A stretch of DNA of 64,000 nt, taken from assembly GCA_022559845.1 (NCBI GenBank), contig CM040126.1:229220641-229284640 (forward strand), written 5' to 3'. Both the position numbers and the translations under genes were made by a program. The notes beneath the pieces were generated by a model. That model worked only from the letters and a program-made list of their open reading frames with translations, was not told the DNA's origin and ran no database searches. Position 1 is the stretch's first letter; the number at the start of each line of letters is the position of its first letter. The DNA is from Amorphophallus konjac (Eukaryota; Streptophyta; Magnoliopsida; Alismatales; Araceae). Positions 32,701 through 45,200 of the stretch are shown piece after piece.

Positions 32701-33252
32701 CAAGGCAGGCAGAAATCGTATGCTGACAATCGAAGGCGCGACTTGGAGTTTCAAGTAGGAGAACATGTATTTCTTAAGGTTTCTCCAGGTCGAGGAATTT
32801 GAAGATTTGGTATTAAGGGCAAGCTTACTCCATGATTTATTGGTCTTTTTGAAATTCTGGAAAGAGTCGGTGAAGTAGCTTATCGAATTGCTTTACCTCC
32901 TCAACTATCTGAAGTTCATGATGTATTTCACGTCTCGATGCTCAAGAAGTATGTTCCAGTTCCTTTCCATGTCATCACTTACGACAATATGGAGATTAAG
33001 AAGGATTTGACATACAAACAAAAGCCAGTCAAAATCATTGAACGAGAGGTACGTCAACTTCGGAACAAGACTATTCCAGTAGTCAAGATCCAGTGGACAA
33101 AGCCAGGAGAAACATGGGCAACTGAAGAGGCTATGCGCAAAAGATTTCCAGAATTATTTGAATGTAAGTACACTCTCCACAATCCGTATATTGAATTTGG
33201 GGACCAAATTCTCTTAAGTGGGGGAGGGTGTAATGCCCCAGAATTTTTATAA
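29791..33252 (+). pseudogene. Tekay 1 protease, RT, RNase H, integrase, chromodomain-like tail
   Basis: The protease motif reads LFNTGASHSFIS at about 29838; family members have LFDTGAS or LFDSGAS, so the catalytic Asp is Asn here (GAT to AAT). RT has [16 protein letters not shown] and [10 protein letters not shown] (about 30844). RNase H begins [12 protein letters not shown]. The integrase zinc finger ends CLTCQQVKAE, and the D-D-E residues lie in GMDFIMGLP, ISDRDPRF and QTDGQTERTNQ. The tail (YKQKPVKIIEREVRQLRNKT, VKIQWTKPGETWATEEAM) is the chromodomain-like region of Tekay elements. In-frame stops lie before LNQITIK, before YFSKIDL, at 31684, 32350, 32626 and near 32800; a frameshift lies near 30200. 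The end (FGDQILLSGGG) overlaps the LTR start. Confidence 0.85.
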
Positions 33253-33431
33253 ATTATTTCTAGAATATTTAAGTATTTTCTAGGAATTTTAAAAGACCAA
33301 AATGGATTAATAAATAAATATTAGGTTAAATAAATCATTATTAAGGCCCAATTGTGGTAAACCATTAACCTAGCCTATTTAAATGAAGCCCAAAAGACTT
33401 ATGGACCAAGCCCATGAAGTTTGGCCCATAT
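33229..33431 (+). repeat. Tekay 1 3' LTR, left piece
   Basis: It starts TGTAATGCCCCAGAA right after the polypurine tract GTGGGGGAGGG. It is cut at 33431 by the LTR of Tekay 2 and resumes at 48244. The bases beside the insertion, CATAT (33427-33431) and CTTAT (48244-48248), may be a target duplication with one difference. Confidence 0.8.
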
Positions 33432-36400
33432 TGTGACGACCTGGACCCGGATACCGGATATACCCGATAGGACTACCGAGCAGACCCGATACCACTTGGA
33501 ACCCGTGAAGCCTCCCAGGAGCTGTAAAGCTCCGAAGGGAAAAAGGATTGCCGTGTAGTACATTGAAGCCATGAGATATAACAGTCAGCAATTAAATTTC
33601 ATTAGATCGGTTTGCTAAAGTAGCAGAATAAAAATTACCTTTTATTTAATAGTTTAAGTTAATAATTATACCAGAGTCCAGTCCAAAGGAAAGACAAGTA
33701 GTACAGTCCAACAGAAAAGAAAGACGTACACTGAGGTCGGGGGAAGCCCGACGCAGGTACCACTGGCAACTACGAACTCGCCACACCAGGAATCGCGGAA
33801 GCAGAACGACGCCACCCACCTGAAAAGCAGGGGTGAGCCTCGTGTCACTGGCCCAGTAGGGGTCACGCGGATCCCCACTGAAAAACATGTAGTAACCCGG
33901 AACGACAAAAATAGTAGATGTAGCAAAGTAGGAAAACTACCACTAGAAAGCTGTAAAAGAAGACCGAAATGGAAGGAGTAGAGCAGCTAAAAGAAAAGGG
34001 AAAAGCCATACAGAATAAAACACGGCTGTCGAACTAACCTCGGCCCCTGAGCTACTCCCAACAACAACAGCAACAGATGGGAAAACTCTGAACGGACGAA
34101 GTCAGGAGTTGCCGACCTGTCAGCAAGCACAAGGCCCAAGACAAAGGCCTACGAAACCAGACAACAAGTCTAGAAAAAGACCTAGACAGACACAGACAAC
34201 CTAAAGCATACTCGACTCGATTGCCGTGCATGCTCTTCTAGATACGACCACACATACACGACTAGAATGTCGTGCCCAAGACACAACACTGACCTTCGGC
34301 AAGGCCACAAAAGGGCTAACCCGGAGAGGTCACGACGCACGAGAAATGCAAGAGTCATATGCCACATGACGGAAGTACTCCCTCACTAGAAGAACAGCTA
34401 GCTGCGTCCATTGACGTCTTATGCTATGCCTACAAGTGTCTCATCTACTACGCCGCCCGAAACACGACAAAGACTAAGACACGCTCGGAACCAGTACAGG
34501 ACTACAGTAACGAGTGACTAGATAGGGTAACGCCCGTCGACGTCAGTCCAAAGCCCCTGACCATGTGTGCACACACCGACTCTTGCTAGAGAGCCAGGCC
34601 TCTAGCTAGTTTTCCCCAACCAGTAGGACACCACTGTACAGCGGGGGCCCACGGAAACTAGCTTACAAACCGTATCTCGGGAACTACCCTACCACAAGGG
34701 CCGACACACCGTAATGTGTCGTAAGGCTACGACTAGTGGAGGCTCACAAGACACAGACTCTAAAACACGATTTCCGGAGTACAGACAGGCAAAGAAGCAC
34801 TGTCGTACGTACTACGAAGCATGGGACACGAGGTAGCATACCAGACTGCCACCGGACTCAGGATAAGGCAACTAGACCTGAAAACACAACGATCCTTGAG
34901 TCTCACGACTCGGAGTCAAGATCATCATACAAAGCGGAACAAGCCGCCAATCGGTCTATTCCTAAGCCAGAGGAAATGACATGACCGCGTAAAATGAAAC
35001 ACGGGGACATGAGGGAACACCAAGACTCTCAGCACACCTGGACATGCAAATTGAGGTAAGACAACACCAGAACCATGTCTCGGACTGGACGGAACCGCTG
35101 AGACACGCAAGGTCACCTGTCAACCACTAGGTCACCCCGAGTTGACCGGAACCAGACAATGGTGACTCTATAGTAGGAAAGTAAATCCTACCTCAAGCAA
35201 GAAAACTCCTGGCTACCTTATAACGTGGCCATATCCCTCATAGGACATCAAAAGATATCCACGGGAATGGTAAACCACAAGGTGAAGCCAAGATACTGGG
35301 AAATCAAAACAACGGGAAACAACACTCTGGGCATAAGCGATCCCTCACTCGGTCGCTAGGTAAACCAAGCAGTAAAGGAGGAAATCATTACGCACACAGA
35401 GACGAAGATAATGGCGGTCGGGGGTAGGGCCACGAGGCGACTATAGTGATCAAGGATATGACCACTAGGATCAGTCAACTCCAGCTGACCTACCCGACAA
35501 ACCACCAAGCGGTCGATGACAGACACGCTACACGGACTAGGCGGTTCAAGAGACAACCGCTACACTAATCATCCTAAGACCTTGACCTAGGACAAACGAA
35601 TCGTAGCAGCCTAAGGAAGGTGAGCTACAGCGAAGAAACGCATGAAGGTTGGGCCGCCAAGGCCAATCGACTTAAATCTTGACTAGGTATAAACCACGGC
35701 AACATGAATACCGAGGCAGACCACAGGCCGCCGAGACCATTCCCTCAAGACGGGAACTCAAGGAAGGCCACTCACATGCGGGGTAACCCCACTGCACTCA
35801 CACCGACTCATGGTGACTCGATCGAGCGCAACACAAAGCTCGTAACATGCATGCCTTTGGGCACGCTAATCGAGGTAACACGGCACCTCTCGACACCCTA
35901 GAAACATGGACACGGAACCCACAGGGTGTCTGGGACACTCACGAGGCCATAGGTCGGTCATTGGGTCTCAACGTGATCAACCGGGACTCCAAATGGTGAA
36001 AAATACAGCATTTCGTTCGACCTGACCCCTGGGGGCGGTCGACCTAACAGGGTCGGTCGACCGGCCCTGGGCGGTCGATCGACCGGACCGAACTGGCAGT
36101 CCCCCGTCCGCTGCGAACGCCGGCCGGTCGACGGGCCCGCCCGCGGAGGTCGACCGGTTATGGCAGAAAATCGGCAGATCCGAGCCCTAAAGCCCGATTC
36201 CACTCCCCGTTCATTCCGAAACGAAGGGGATACATCTATAACGTCGCAGAACGACGATATACAACATTTAGACTCCAACGGGAGTCGAATCGGCTAAGAA
36301 ACGGCGAGAAATGGGCGATTCCGTCGAATCGACCCTAAATGAGTCACCGGGGTTCCCGGGCTCGTATCGGCCCCAAATGACAACCAAACGACATGAAATC

Positions 36401-37151
36401 AGCAGATCTGGAACGCTGACATTCCAGGGGTTCAATTGATACTAACGGATCTAAAAACCGTCGCCATTTTTCGGTGAAGCCTACGAACACCCCAAAACCA
36501 CAATGAGCCCAAACTCGCTCGTTCTTGCACCGTTTAACGTGAAACTGCGAGGAAAGGTACATGAAAGGTGGGTGATCCGTCTCCCTACCTCCACCGAAGA
36601 AACCGTACGCAGAAGCGACTAATCCGCGCCGAAAATGCCAAAACACGAACCGCGCTGATCTCGGAATCCACCGAGGGATCGCGCCACGCCATGCTCAAAC
36701 CGTCGCTCTATCTCGCGTCCCGATCACTCCATCGCGTCCTCACCTCGGCCAGCTCCGCAACGGTGCGCGCCCCATGCCGAACGGCCCAGAGACGAGAGAG
36801 AGAAAGAGATGAGAGAAATGAGGGAGGAGAGAGGGGGTTGAGGAATAAATAGAAAGGAAATTAGGATTTTTCCTAATTTCTGAAAATTCAATTATTAGCC
36901 CAAAAATGGACTAATTCAGAAAAATACGTAAAAATAGTCGAAACGATTCTTGGGAAGAGTACATCGCAACTGCGGCGTCCACGAGTCGATGAACTAAGAA
37001 ATAAACTCACCGTAGGGTTCAGTAACTTGTACGAGAGAAAAACCCACATGAATCATTAAACTCAACTCAGGACTCACAAAAGTGATCCGAAACTCTCCGA
37101 AAAGGACCCGAAAGACCTAATAAAGATCCGATAAGAATCCAGGGCATTACA
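33432..37151 (-). repeat. Tekay 2 3' LTR (complete, 3.7 kb)
   Basis: The minus-strand start is TGTAATGCCC at 37151. A TATA-like TATTTAT lies near 36850, some 300 bases in, so most of the LTR would be transcribed leader. The part at 36010-36165 is rich in GGTCGACC palindromes. Short plus-strand frames here have no recognisable product. Confidence 0.75.
36010..36165. repeat. GGTCGACC palindrome cluster in the Tekay 2 LTR
   Basis: Near-palindromic blocks around GGTCGACC recur about every 25-35 bases: GCGGTCGACCTA, GGTCGGTCGACCGG, GCGGTCGATCGACCGG, GCCGGTCGACGG and GAGGTCGACCGGTT. The other LTR copy has the same cluster at 47115-47240. Confidence 0.6.
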
Positions 37152-38191
37152 TCCTCCCCTCCTTTAAGAAATTTCATCCTCAAAATTTAAGGACTAGCAA
37201 AGGAGAAGCAGGGAAGAATAACCCCAAGACATGACTTGAAACAGCGCGAATCTCAAGAAACATAATTCAGAGGGACACAGTCAGACCATAATCACAGGCA
37301 CATGCTTTGGATCGAGCACGGCACAAGTGAACACGAGTCCGACACCTCCGAAATAAGGCAACGTCGCTTACGTCTCACAGGAAAAGAGACACGACCCATG
37401 CCACGACAACAGATACCAAGAAAACAAAATGATAGACATGGCAAGCATCAGCTTAAACAAGGAAGCATAGTCCTCTGGGCTGATAGCTCGACAACATCAT
37501 CGGCTCCAGTGCCAAAGGCAACCATAAAAGCCTGGCACACAGGACGCCAACGATAACATCGAACCACAAGCACAATCAAGTCAGTCCTCAGTCAGACATT
37601 ACATCTGATCGAGTGGCAAGCTAACTCTACCGGGAGTGAAGAGTACAGCAAGGCTAACCGACAAGGCCTGGTCCACACAGTGCCAAGATAGATAGACAAA
37701 AACATAGAGAAACAGCGATCAAACGACAACAGCAGCACATGCAGGATTCCGGCTCCGTACTGAACACAGAACCACGGAACACAACTACAAGCTAGGTCAC
37801 ATCAAGGCACAACGACAGCTGAACGCACGACCATAAGGGACAAGTCATGCATTGAGCACGTTCACCAAGAAAAGATCCACGATGATGAAAATGACAATCT
37901 TGGGAAATGCATCTCAAGGACCATGATCACGTCCCGAGAGCACAATACCCAAGAAAAGAATATAGAGGAGCAGAGGGTACGCAATCAGTTGGAATGCCGA
38001 TAGACTCCCCAACACTCACAAATGCCAGTGCCAACACCAGAATGACTCCAGCAACGACACGGCAAGAGGCCACATCAAGGCACAAGAAACCAAGACGAAG
38101 TCACATTGAGAAAGACAATTCTCTCTACCGGTCAGAATCTTACAACCAACGATCCTCGACCTGTGGGTTATCAGCCCACACGCTTCCGCTG
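37152..38191 (-). other. Tekay 2 internal remnant with polypurine tract
   Basis: On the minus strand, CTTAAAGGAGGGGAGGA (37152-37168) is the polypurine tract, preceded by codons reading NFEDEIS and a stop. An in-frame TAG lies just upstream. The rest has no recognisable protein on either strand; it could be decayed pol or the noncoding filler of a non-autonomous relative. Confidence 0.6.
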
Positions 38192-38309
38192 TGTTGCACT
38201 CCTACGGTTTTGATGATGTCATACACTATAAGTCAATCATGATAGTCTATTTTAATGCATATTTTGTTCTTATATATTAATTCTTCATATACTGCACTCT
38301 CTAATCCTA

Positions 38310-39085
38310 CTCTGAAAGTCCGTGCATACTTAGCTTTTCTCTGCAGTTGAGTCCATGCATAAACTACATCTTTACTTAATAGAGTCTATGCATGCAAGCA
38401 TTAAGTTGGTGCAACCCTCATTGAGGCACGCGACTAAGTCCGTGCATGTTGAATTCCAGGCACAGCAAGTCTGTGCAACAATCATTACTGCACGCCATCA
38501 AGTCGGTGCAGCTCTCGCACCGTGCACATAAAGTCTGTGCACACTTCATTGCTAAGTATGTGCATTATCTCAGTGCATGCTTTTGTTAGTATTCATAAGG
38601 TCGGTGCATATGGTTTACTAAATGTCTGCTAAGGCAGATTGGTGCAAGCTTTGGCTCGCACAGGTCGGTGCATACTCTGCTCGCACCAAGTCAGAGCATT
38701 CGTTGCCTACACACACATACAAGGTCGGTGCAAATGTCATTCATGCTGGATCAACGTCGGTGCAACTTCTTGTATTAGGCATGATCTAGTCCGTGCACTG
38801 TTCTAGTCCTGTGCAATAACATCTGGGCATGATCGTATTTCACTGCACTTCAAGTCTGTGCATTCTTTGCTTCAGGGTACTTGAATTTCATACAGTTTCT
38901 ATCACGGTGCATATCTATCTCAGCCGTGTTAGAGTCAGTGCATGTTCTATCCTAGCAGCAACCTGGTCGGTGCACACGTGTTAGAAGATAAGTAAAAGTC
39001 TGTGCACATCATTCTTTGTGCTAAACAGGGTCAGTGCATGTCAGTTAGAGTATGTGCTATATGATACGTAAAGTCTATGCATGAC
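38310..39085 (+). repeat. GGTCGGTGCA motif array in the U3 of copia A
   Basis: About 22 copies of a motif close to AAGTCGGTGCA, all in plus orientation, lie about 25-45 bases apart between the LTR start and the TATA box. Best copies: near 38500, 38608, 38662, 38720, 38755 and 38967. The GTGCA core is nearly constant and the bases between AGT and GTGCA vary (CCG, CTG, CGG). Spacers are unrelated to each other. Confidence 0.8.
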
Positions 39086-39330
39086 CTTGGTCTATTTAGC
39101 CCTCACTAATATCCTCTCTTGCTTGGCATGGTTGTCACCTGGTCGAGCATGTGTTGAGCGAACCCAAAACCAGTGAGGTCACTCCACGTGGAAATCAATG
39201 TACCAGGTTTAAGGGCTCATGATCTGAGGCATCGAACTAAAATGATGACCCTGACACGTGGAATTGCAAAGGGATCAGACGTGTGAAAAGAAATGGGCGG
39301 GAATTGTGTTGGCCACGCGCTCTCATCTGG

Positions 39331-39340
39331 CTATAAAAGG
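39331..39340 (+). promoter_or_regulatory. copia A TATA box
   Basis: CTATAAAAGG, a near-perfect TATA box, in the LTR downstream of the motif array; transcription would start about 30 bases further on. Confidence 0.75.
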
Positions 39341-40149
39341 AGGCTGAAGACAGCAAGAGGAAGTTGCTGAAGATTTGAAAGAGAGAGAGCACCTGCAGCC
39401 ACTGAGCGTAGAAGAATTTCCGTATTCGAGAGAAGAGCCTGAAGTGTTTGAGTGATCATTGTTGGGTTTTCGAGCTTGAAAGACTGCTTCTCTGGAAGCT
39501 ATATTTTCGTTGTTTTGAGTGACTGGTTTCTTATCATCTTTTTGTTTTCGAGTTGTTTCACCCATTTCTTCCTTACTGTTTTGTTACTCTCTAAGTGTGC
39601 TTAAGGGAAGGGAGATTGGTTCTCTAGTTGCGAGTGTAGGCATTACACTCGTGTGTTCCCTCTGGTTTAGAGGAAGGGAGGTTGGTCCTCCGGTTCTGAT
39701 CTTGCATGAGCAAGTTCAAGTTCAGATCCTGTAGGTCGCAGGATCAGTGTTGAGGGATTTGTTCCCTTGTGGCAAGCTGTGCGACAGCGGATGTCTGTAG
39801 ATTGAGTCTACTGTGCTTTACATTGCTTAGTGCAAGGAAGTCTTACTCCAGTGGAGTAAGGGGTGGACGTAGATTGCTGACCGCAATCAAACCACCTAAA
39901 AAATCTTCTGTCCCTTGGTGTGGTTTGATCTTGTCTACTATACTATTTTCAGCTCGCCAGGTGTTTGTTTTTTGCACTAGTTATGTCTTAGTCTCGCTGA
40001 GATTTTGCCTCTCTTGTTACTTCGTGACTAATATTGAGAAGGATCCTTACTGCGTTTTTGTATCACTTTGTCGATCTTCAAATTAGATTGAATTAGGGGG
40101 TGACCTATTCATCCCCCCCTTCTAGCTCACCCATCGTGCGTCTATCAAT

Positions 40150-40160
40150 TGGTATCAGAG
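40150..40160 (+). promoter_or_regulatory. copia A primer-binding site
   Basis: TGGTATCAGAG is complementary to the 3' end of plant initiator methionine tRNA, the usual copia primer. Confidence 0.9.
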
Positions 40161-40173
40161 TTGGTTACCCATC

Positions 40174-41847
40174 ATGTGGTCCAACGGCCAGGGTAATCAT
40201 GGATCTAGTGGTCCTCGAAGCTTCATGGCTTAGGGACAGTCTATTAGTCACCTTCCTTTCTTTGATGGTACTAACTATTTCTACTTGAAAAATAGGATGG
40301 AGGTGTTTATGAGAGCCCAGAGCCACAAGCTCTGGAGAGTGATCACCGTTGGGCCTTATGAGCTTCCACTGAATGAAGATGCATGGACGGATGATCACGT
40401 CAAACTTTCAACCATCAACTGGTCGGCCCTGAACATCATACAGTGTGCGGTTCACCCCGATGAATACGCCCAGATTTCAGCCTGCAAGACTGCCAAGAAG
40501 ATGTGGGATGAATTGGAGCTGATCTACGAAGGTACATCCCAAGTGAAGGGCACTAAGGTAAACATGCTTACCTCAGAATATGAATTATTCAAAATGAAAT
40601 CTGAGGAGACGATCACTGAAATGTATGCCCGGTTGTCATTGATTACTAATAGTCTTAATGGGCTTGGGAAACAAATTTCGGAGGGGGACATTGTCAAGAA
40701 AATTCTTAGGTCGCTATCCCCCGCTTGGCACACTAAGGCCATAGTGATAGAAGAGTCTAGGGACCTGTCGAAAATGATAGTCACTGAACTGATAGGATCC
40801 CTAATGACCTACGAAATGAACTTCAAAAGGAATGGTGAAGGAAATGAGAAGAAGGGCAAGACCATTACCCTCAAGGTGTCCAGCAGTAAAGGTAGCAGCA
40901 GCAGTGGTAGTAGCAGTGGGGAGTCTGACGGCTTGTCAGACCTTGATCAAGAGGAGCAGGCTATGCTCACTCGTAAGTTTCGAAAATTATTGAGAACAAA
41001 GGGAAAAACTTTTAGAAGGAAAGGGTCATATCCCTCTGGTAAGAAGTTCGATTTTAACAGTGATAAAAATAGGAGCACTAAGAAGATTACATGTTATCAC
41101 TACAGGAAGATAGGACATATAAAAGGTGAATGTCCTGATCTCCAGAAGAAGGCCTCCAAGGTGCAGAAGAAGAAACCTCAAGCTATGGTCTGCACATGGA
41201 GTGATGAGGAGGAAGACCCAGAGGCTAGCTCTTCAGAGGAAGACGAAGAAGGAATATGCCTCATGGCCAAAAGTGACGAAGAGGTAACACATATTTTTGA
41301 GAACTTTACAATTGATGATTGGGAGGATTCTTATGCCGAATTGCTAGCTAAGTTTAATGCCTTGAGTAAAGAGCATAGGATGGTAAAGAAAAAACTGAAT
41401 GCTGTCACTGAAGAACAGATCCAAACTAACGAAGAAAATAAAAAGGCCAAGGAAGAATTAGAAGAATTGAACACTCTCAGAAAAGAAAATGATGAACTTA
41501 AATCAAAACTTCAAGAGAGTCAGAGTGAAAACAACTTAATGATTGAGAAAAATGAAGCTGTTAAGAAAGTGAATTCTGAACTCCTGAAGAACTGTGAAAC
41601 ACTACAGAGAGAGCTGGAAGATAAAAAAAAAACCCTAGAAAAATTTGTTCAAGGAAAGTCAAACTTAGATACTATGCTGGGCGCTAGGGTTAATTTCAAT
41701 AAGGAAGGATTGGGCTACAATCCGGCACAGAAAAGACCCTTTGAATTCAAAACTATAACATTCTATCCAGAAAAGGGAAAAGAGAAAATGGACACACCAT
41801 CAAGCTCTAGTCATGTTCAAAGTGTCCAGCAAACTGGGAATAAGTGA
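40174..41847 (+). pseudogene. copia A gag, broken
   Basis: The start at 40174 (MWSNGQGNHGSSGPRSFMA) is followed by a TAG at 40231, then the same frame is open to 41847. The gag domain of the UBN2 type reads FFDGTNYFYLKNRMEVFMRA, AKKMWDELELIYEGTSQVKG and YARLSLITNSLNGLGKQISE. The zinc knuckle is damaged: CYHYRKIGHIKGEC has Tyr where the second Cys should be. The last ~170 residues are Lys/Glu-rich heptads that should form a coiled coil (about residues 350-460 from 40285). After the TGA at 41845, related gag sequence continues in other frames to about 42285. Confidence 0.85.
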
Positions 41848-42289
41848 ACAAAACATGTCCAACAACACTCTAAAGCTGTTAAGAACTTAACTAGACAAGC
41901 TCCCATGCTCGTCAATCAGAACAATAGTGTTAACAGAACTAGGCAAATGACCAACAACAGAAATTCATATTATAACAAGAACATGGGTTAGTACAGAAGA
42001 TACTGGGAAATCATGCTCATCCTCAGAGATTCTTTAATGAGTATACTTTTCCTAGACAGTCTGGGTACAGTAGATACCTGAGGAATGAACATTCCACAAA
42101 TAGGAACAGGTTCAACATCAATAAATCAAGTGGACAGAACTTGAGTCATAACTTCAACAAAACTACAAATGGAGTGCAAACGAAAAATACCATGAGACAA
42201 GTATGGATTCCAAAGTGCTTGCTTAGAGAGTTGAATAATGTTTTTGGACCCAATCTATCTTGGGTTCCAAATGACTTTGCTTAATTTGC

Positions 42290-45200
42290 TCCTTGCAGGT
42301 TAGTCTAGCAGCCGAGAACAACAAGTGGTATCTAGATAGCGGCTGCTCCAGGCACATGACAGGTGACCGATCCAAATTCAGCAAGATAGAAATGAAGGTA
42401 GGGGGTCTGTTCAAATTTGGAGGGAAGAATAGAGGTAAAATAGTTGACATTGGAACAGTTGGTAAGTCCCCCACAACCTCTATTGAGAAAGTTCTTCTAG
42501 TGGAAGGTCTTCAACACAACTTGATCAGTATTAGTCAGCTATGTGGCAAAGGTCACAGAGTTGTGTTTGATAATGATTCATGTAAAATTCTAGAAATAAA
42601 CTCTGATAATGTGAAGTTTGTAGCCAATAGGACCAATAACGTCTATATTGTGGACCTAGATGATAAATCTGAGTTAAATATTTGTTTGCCTGCTGATTTT
42701 GAAAATAATGCCTTTACTTGGCATAGACGCTTAGGACATGCTAGCTTCTCCTCTTTGAATAAATTGGTTAAACATGATTTAATTAGAAGATTGCCAAAAA
42801 CCAAATTTTGTTCTGTTTCAAAACCATGTGATGCCTGTGCTCTAGGCAAACAGACCCAAAAATCATTCAAACTCAGATCTGAGTCTCTGTCATCCAGACC
42901 AATGGAGCTTTTGCATATGGATCTCTTTGGTCCAACTAGGACTCAGAGCCTGAATGGTAAAAGATTCGGATTTGTTATTGTAGATGATTTTACTAGATAT
43001 TCTTGGCTATTTTTCTTGGCAAATAAAAATGATGCTTTTCAGAAGTTTGAACATCTTTTCAATAAAGTCAGACAAGAAGGAATTCACAGAATTTTCATGA
43101 TTCAGTCTGACCATGGAGGAGAATTTGAAATTGCTACATTTTCTGAATTATTGTAATAAAGAGGGACCGACTCATAGATTTTCTTCTCCTAGGACTCCGG
43201 AGCAAAATGATATAGTAGAGAGAAGAAACCGCACAATCATTGAGATGGCCAGAACCATGCTGATGGAGAGTCAACTACCTAGAAGATTTTGGGCAGAGGC
43301 AGCCAACACCGCTTGCTACACCATCAACAGAGCCTTGGTAAGACCCATCAATAAGAAAACACGTAATGAACTCCTGAAAGGTAAGAAGCATGATGTCTCA
43401 TACTTCAAAATTTTTGGCTCAAAATGTTTCATCCACAACAACAATAAAAGAGACCTAGAGAAATTTGATGCTAGGAGTACTCCAGGAATTTTTCTAGGAT
43501 ACTCTGAAATAACTAGGGCTTATAGGGTTTTCAACTGCACAGATAAAACTGTAGAAGACACACCTCATGTCATATTTGATGAATCAAATAATGTCACTAA
43601 CTTAGATAATGATGACATGTGTTCAAAAGAAGATGGAGAATTCTTGGAGGACAAGGAGGATAAAGAAGCTGAACCACCTGAAGTATCAGGTACTTCCAAC
43701 CAAGTAAGTTTAGTTGGAGCAGGTGAGTCCTCAACAAATCTGAAATTTTTGAAAGATCACCCAGTAGATAACATTATAGGCAACCTTGAAGATCCTCTTA
43801 GAACAAGGTCTCACTTTAGAAATGTTCATAATCAAGACCTAGTTGCATTAGTGGCACAAATAGAACCCAAAAATGTTGAAGAAGCTTTAAAAGATGAATG
43901 TTGGGTTAATGCAATGAATGAGGAACTAGGACAGTTTGAAAGAAACAATGTGTAGGAGCTAGTTCCAAGATCTGAAAATACAAATGTCATAGGAACTAAA
44001 TGGGTTTTTAAGAATAAAATGAATGAGGATGGTATTATTTCGAGAAATAAAGCCAGACTAGTAGCCAAGGGCTACTGTCAGGAATTTGGAGTTGATTTTG
44101 ATGAGTCCTATGCACCTGTTGCTAGGATGGAAGCAATTAGGATTTTATTAGCTTTCGCCTGTTCTAAAAATATAAAACTCCAACAAATGGATGTCAAAAG
44201 TGCATTTTAAAATGGAATTATTAAATAAGAAGTGTTTGTTGAACAACCTCCCAGATTTCAATTTTCCCCTATACCTAACCAAGTTCTCAAGTTGAATAAA
44301 GCCCTGTATGGTCTAAAGCAGGCTCCTCGAGCCTGGTATGAAAGGCTGACAGAATTTCTGATCAACAAGGGCTACCACAGAGGTAAGGTGAATCAAACCT
44401 TATTTACTAAGAGTTTGAATAAAGACCTCATCATACTTCAGGTATATGTAGATGACATTGTCTTCGGTTAAACAAATACTGAACTATGCAATGAGTTTTC
44501 TCAATTGATGTCTGCTGAGTTTGAGATGAGTTTGGTAGGTGAATTAAAGTATTTCCTTGGCTTGCAGGTACAACAGCTGGAGGATGGATGCTTCATCAAC
44601 CAGACCAAATATACATTGGACATCCTCAAGAGGTTTGGCATGATTAATCTGAAGCACATCACAACACCAATGAAGACCAACACATCTTTGGATGCAGACG
44701 AATCCGGTAAAGAAGTTGATGTAAAGATATACCGAGGTATGATTGGATCTTTTCTCTACTTAATTGCCTCGAGACCTGATATACAGTTCAGTGTAGGAAT
44801 GTGTGCTAGGTACCAATCTAGACCCACTAAATTACACTTAGCAATTGTAAAAAGAATTTTCAGATACTTATCTGCTTCACACACCCTAGGCTTATGGTTT
44901 CCTGCATCACACACTTTAGATCTTGTTGCATATATAGATGCTGACCATGCCTGGTGTAAGTTAGATAGAAAAAGCACTAGTGGACATTGTGAATTTCTAG
45001 GTGGGTGTTTAGTCTCTTGGGGTTCCAAGAAGCAACACTCTGTGGCCCTCTCCACTGCAGAGGTTGAGTACGTAGCTGCAGGGAGTTGTGGTACACAAGT
45101 TATTTGGATCAAACACCAACTTCAGGATTATCAAGTAGACCTGGGGTGTACACCTATTTACTGTGACAATACTAGTGCCATCAATCTAGCCAAGAACCCT

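Larger units (their letters stand above)
38192..40147 (+). repeat. copia A 5' LTR
   Basis: 1,956 bp, starts TGTTGCACTCCTACGG and ends TCTATCA, two bases before the primer site. U3 holds the motif array at 38310-39085; a TATA box CTATAAAAGG lies at 39331-39340, so U3 is about 1.15 kb. R-U5 contains the conserved block GGGGTGGACGTAGATTGC followed by AATCAAACCACC. Confidence 0.9.

Noticed and set aside
33646..36646. Several 60-110-codon frames in the Tekay 2 LTR
   Set aside because: LTR sequence with no domain; the frames are not shared by the second LTR copy in a consistent way.
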